A stretch of DNA of 16,842 nt from Fidelibacterota bacterium (GTDB lineage Bacteria > Fidelibacterota > Fidelibacteria > Fidelibacterales > Fidelibacteraceae). Both the position numbers and the translations under genes were made by a program. Under the pieces are notes generated by a model. The model searched no databases. It saw only the letters and a program-made list of their open reading frames with translations, and had not been told where the DNA came from. The stretch spans positions 1 through 16,842 of the forward strand of contig JAOZRH010000021.1 in assembly GCA_029931905.1 (NCBI GenBank). The letters are read 5' to 3'. Below are positions 15,007 through 16,842 of this stretch, in pieces (the stretch's first letter is position 1; every line of letters begins with the position of its first letter).

Positions 15007-15009
15007 ATC

Positions 15010-15324
15010 TTACTTTCCTTCACTTACCATTTCGCCTGTTTTTTTTGAATATCGTACCTTTTTACCATCATCAAGAAATTTCTTTCCTGTTCTACTTGCT
15101 TTACCATTAACTACCAACATAGCATTAGAAGCATCTACAGTACCTTCTTTTTCAATTATACCACCTTGTTGATTTTGTTGACTTGGTTTACTATGTCTTT
15201 TAACCAAATTAACTCCTTCAACAATTATTCTATTACTTGCAAAGAAAATTTTTAATACCTTACCAGTTTTACCTTTATCTTTACCTGAAAGAATTTTTAC
15301 AATATCGTTTTTCTTAATATGCAC
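15010..15324 (-). CDS. rplX: 50S ribosomal protein L24 (GTG start)
   Basis: 104 residues; assembly initiator protein near the exit tunnel. The KOW motif is at the N-terminus (KNDIVKILSGKDKGKTGKVLKI), followed by VEGVNLVKRHSKPSQQNQQGGIIEKEG. The start codon is GTG with AAGGAG 6 bases upstream, and the next Met is far inside, so GTG is used. 12 bp after rplN. Confidence 0.96.
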   Translation of the reverse strand: MHIKKNDIVKILSGKDKGKTGKVLKIFFASNRIIVEGVNLVKRHSKPSQQNQQGGIIEKEGTVDASNAMLVVNGKASRTGKKFLDDGKKVRYSKKTGEMVSEGK

Positions 15325-15336
15325 TTAAAACTCCTT

Positions 15337-15705
15337 TTATAATACTTCGGGCGCTAATGATACTATTTTCATAAAATGGTTTTCACGCAATTCTCGAGCA
15401 ACAGGACCAAAAATACGAGTACCATTTGGTTCTCCCTGTTCATCAATCAATACCGCTGCATTTTCATCAAATCTAATATAAGTACCATCATTTCTGCCAA
15501 CTTCTTTTTTTGTTCTAACTATCACAGCTTTATGAATTTCACCCTTTTTCGCCGTTCCATTTGGTATAGCTTTCTTTACGGAAACAACTATAACATCTCC
15601 AATTGTAGCATATCTACGCCTTGTTCCACCAAGCACCTTTATACATTGCACTTGTTTTGCACCAGTATTATCTGCTACTTTTAATCTACTTTCTACTTGA
15701 ATCAT
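15337..15705 (-). CDS. rplN: 50S ribosomal protein L14
   Basis: 122 residues, the normal length. Signatures: MIQVESRLKVADNTGAKQVQCI, GDVIVVSVKKAIP, KKGEIHKAVIVRTKKEV, FDENAAVLID and the GTRIFGPVARELR end. L14 forms an intersubunit bridge and the binding site of the silencing factor RsfS. First gene of the spc part of the cluster. ATG with GAGG 9 bases upstream; 23 bp gap from rpsQ with no visible promoter. Confidence 0.98.
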   Translation of the reverse strand: MIQVESRLKVADNTGAKQVQCIKVLGGTRRRYATIGDVIVVSVKKAIPNGTAKKGEIHKAVIVRTKKEVGRNDGTYIRFDENAAVLIDEQGEPNGTRIFGPVARELRENHFMKIVSLAPEVL

Positions 15706-15728
15706 TTCAAACTGCCTCTTATTCGTTC

Positions 15729-15989
15729 TTAAATATTTGCTGTTTTTTTAATTACTTCTAATAATCGCCAACTTTTATTCTTACTAATTGGTCTACATTC
15801 TATTATTTTTACTGTGTCACCAATTTTACACTCATTTTTTGGATCATTAGCCATATATTTACTTCTTCTGTTAATATATTTTCCAACCCAAGGATGTTTA
15901 ATCTTTTGAGTAATTTGAACCGTTATAGACTTATCCATTTTATCACTAACCACTATTCCAATTCTTGTTTTTTTATTTTCAGATGCCAT
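15729..15989 (-). CDS. rpsQ: 30S ribosomal protein S17
   Basis: 86 residues, OB-fold primary 16S rRNA-binding protein. Signatures: GIVVSDKMDKSITV, KHPWVGKYINRRSKY, IGDTVKIIECRPISKNKSWRL. In the motif usually written A-H-D-E the His is Asn48 (MANDPKN). ATG start with a weak AGGA site. 12 bp after rpmC; last gene of the S10 part. Confidence 0.96.
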   Translation of the reverse strand: MASENKKTRIGIVVSDKMDKSITVQITQKIKHPWVGKYINRRSKYMANDPKNECKIGDTVKIIECRPISKNKSWRLLEVIKKTANI

Positions 15990-16001
15990 ATATATTTCCT
16001 A

Positions 16002-16205
16002 TTATTCTCTAATTCCGTTATTAAATTCATTAATTATTGTTTTTAACTGTGCTATCTCTTTTTTAATCATTTTTAATCTAATAGGATTATCTAACTGTTG
16101 TAATGAATGTTGGAACCGCAAATTCATTAGTGCTTCCTCATTATCTGATAATTTGATTATAGCTTCATCTTTTTTCATTTCTTTTAATATATTTTTTTTC
16201 AACAT
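16002..16205 (-). CDS. rpmC: 50S ribosomal protein L29
   Basis: 67 residues from ATG 16205, one base after the rplP stop; GGAGG in the final rplP codons lies 5 bases upstream. A longer reading from TTG 16217 overlaps rplP and is not needed. L29 is a helical hairpin near the exit tunnel and part of the docking site for SRP and trigger factor. The conserved LRFQHSLQQLDNPIRLKMIKKEIAQLKT region is present. Confidence 0.95.
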   Translation of the reverse strand: MLKKNILKEMKKDEAIIKLSDNEEALMNLRFQHSLQQLDNPIRLKMIKKEIAQLKTIINEFNNGIRE

Positions 16206-16206
16206 C

Positions 16207-16626
16207 CTATCCTCCAAATTCTCTTCTGCTTACCAATTTTGCTTTAATCGGTAACTTATCTGATGCCAGTCTTACCGCTCTTTTTGCCAACTCTTCAGAC
16301 ACACCCTCTAACTCAAATAAAATTCTTCCCGGTTTCACAACTGCAACCCAAAATTCTGGTCCACCTTTTCCTTTTCCTTGTCTCGTTTCAAGAGGTTTTT
16401 TACTAACAGGTTTATGAGGAAATACTCGTATCCACATCTTCCCTGTCTTTCTAACTATTCTTGCAATTGAAACACGAGCAGCTTCAATTTGCCTACTTGT
16501 AATCCAACCATTTTCCAATGCCTTCAATCCGTATTGTCCAAAATTAACTTCCGAACCACGAATAGCATTTCCTTTTCTTCTACCTCTATGTTGTCTTCTA
16601 TACTTAACTTTTCTTGGTATTAACAT
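16207..16626 (-). CDS. rplP: 50S ribosomal protein L16
   Basis: 139 residues. L16 lines the A-site tRNA elbow region and is needed for peptidyl transfer. Signatures: MLIPRKVKYRRQHRGRRKG, FGQYGLKALENGWIT, IEAARVSIARIVRKTGKMWIRVFPHKP, KGGPEFWVAVVKPGR, and the C-terminal VSRREF. Arg82 matches the arginine hydroxylated in E. coli L16 (Arg81). The next residue is Gln83, whereas nearly all bacterial L16 I recall have Met (RMGKGKG). ATG start; 30 bp after rpsC. Confidence 0.97.
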   Translation of the reverse strand: MLIPRKVKYRRQHRGRRKGNAIRGSEVNFGQYGLKALENGWITSRQIEAARVSIARIVRKTGKMWIRVFPHKPVSKKPLETRQGKGKGGPEFWVAVVKPGRILFELEGVSEELAKRAVRLASDKLPIKAKLVSRREFGG

Positions 16627-16656
16627 TATAATAAACCTTATAAATAAATAATTTCT

Positions 16657-16842
16657 TTAAATTGTTTGATCTTCGCCGTTGCAAATCCAAACTTTAACTC
16701 CAATACAACCATAAGAAGTAAATGATGTTACACTAGCATAATCGATTTTTGATCTCAAAGTATGTAATGGAACTTTCCCCTCATGTGCATTCTCAACTCT
16801 TGCCATTTCTGCACCACCCAATCTTCCAGATAATCGTATTTT
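16657..16842 (-). CDS. rpsC: 30S ribosomal protein S3, C-terminal part (cut by right edge)
   Basis: The last 61 codons are present; the 5' end lies beyond the window. Translated directly, the piece contains GRLGGAEMARVENAHEGKVPLHTLRSKIDY and GCIGVKVWICNGEDQTI, the conserved end of S3. S3 forms part of the mRNA entry tunnel with helicase activity. The protein ends 8 residues after KVWIC without the basic tail that many S3 proteins carry. The frame stays open to the edge. Confidence 0.95.
   Translation of the reverse strand, partial: KIRLSGRLGGAEMARVENAHEGKVPLHTLRSKIDYASVTSFTSYGCIGVKVWICNGEDQTI

Noticed and set aside
15007..15009. S8 autoregulatory target near rplE as in E. coli
   Set aside because: The rplX-rplE gap is 3 bp and I could not identify a helix-21 mimic by eye; an RNA structure search would be required.
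1..16842. CRISPR arrays, insertion sequences, tRNA or rRNA genes, phage or defence genes
   Set aside because: No spaced direct repeats, transposase motifs, cloverleaf structures or defence domains were seen; all substantial coding space is explained by the listed genes.

Overview
The window comes from an AT-rich bacterium (about 30% G+C by eye). It holds the 3' part of the large ribosomal protein cluster on the minus strand, followed downstream by a small group of housekeeping and envelope genes. Several sequence traits point to the Bacteroidota/Chlorobi (FCB) side of the tree: the style of IF1 and of the S3 and S13 C-termini, plus one promoter of the form TTG-N19-TAnnTTTG. Ribosomal protein S14, however, is the short zinc-binding type, unlike the long S14 of typical cultured Bacteroidota. 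A deep-branching or uncultured FCB lineage (for example Marinimicrobia-like) is therefore a reasonable guess, but only a guess.

Right to left on the minus strand (16842 to 7134) the order is rpsC (partial), rplP, rpmC, rpsQ, rplN, rplX, rplE, rpsN, rpsH, rplF, rplR, rpsE, rpmD, rplO, secY, infA, rpmJ, rpsM, rpsK, rpsD, rpoA, rplQ. This is the end of the S10 operon fused to spc and alpha. No gap exceeds 35 bp, two junctions overlap (rpsE/rpmD and rplO/secY), and adk and map are absent between secY and infA. The products build the ribosome (S3, L16, L29, S17, L14, L24, L5, S14, S8, L6, L18, S5, L30, L15, L36, S13, S11, S4, L17), start translation (IF1), transcribe (RNA polymerase alpha) and insert membrane proteins (SecY). 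rpmJ encodes only 37 residues and is annotated here from direct translation. rpsE, rpsM, rpsK and probably the yihY-like gene start at TTG, and rplX at GTG, each with a well-placed Shine-Dalgarno.

After rplQ, still on the minus strand, come a secreted family-10 glycosylhydrolase-like (GHL10) protein (start 7083) and an overlapping YihY/BrkB-type membrane protein. They may be read through from the ribosomal operon, since no convincing terminator is visible. They meet the plus-strand gene tgt (queuosine tRNA modification) tail to tail, with the two stop codons sharing the bases TTAA. tgt is divergent from pepD (cytosolic M20 dipeptidase, minus strand). Beyond pepD lie a transglutaminase-like exported protein and the start of a small lipoprotein cut by the left edge.

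I see no mobile element, CRISPR array, tRNA, rRNA or obvious novel multi-gene system. The observations worth checking are the start-codon and leader organisation (TTG starts in essential genes, two apparently leaderless genes with TAnnTTTG promoters), the terminator-poor gene junctions, and several substitutions at normally conserved ribosomal protein positions (L16, S5, S11, S13, S17, IF1).
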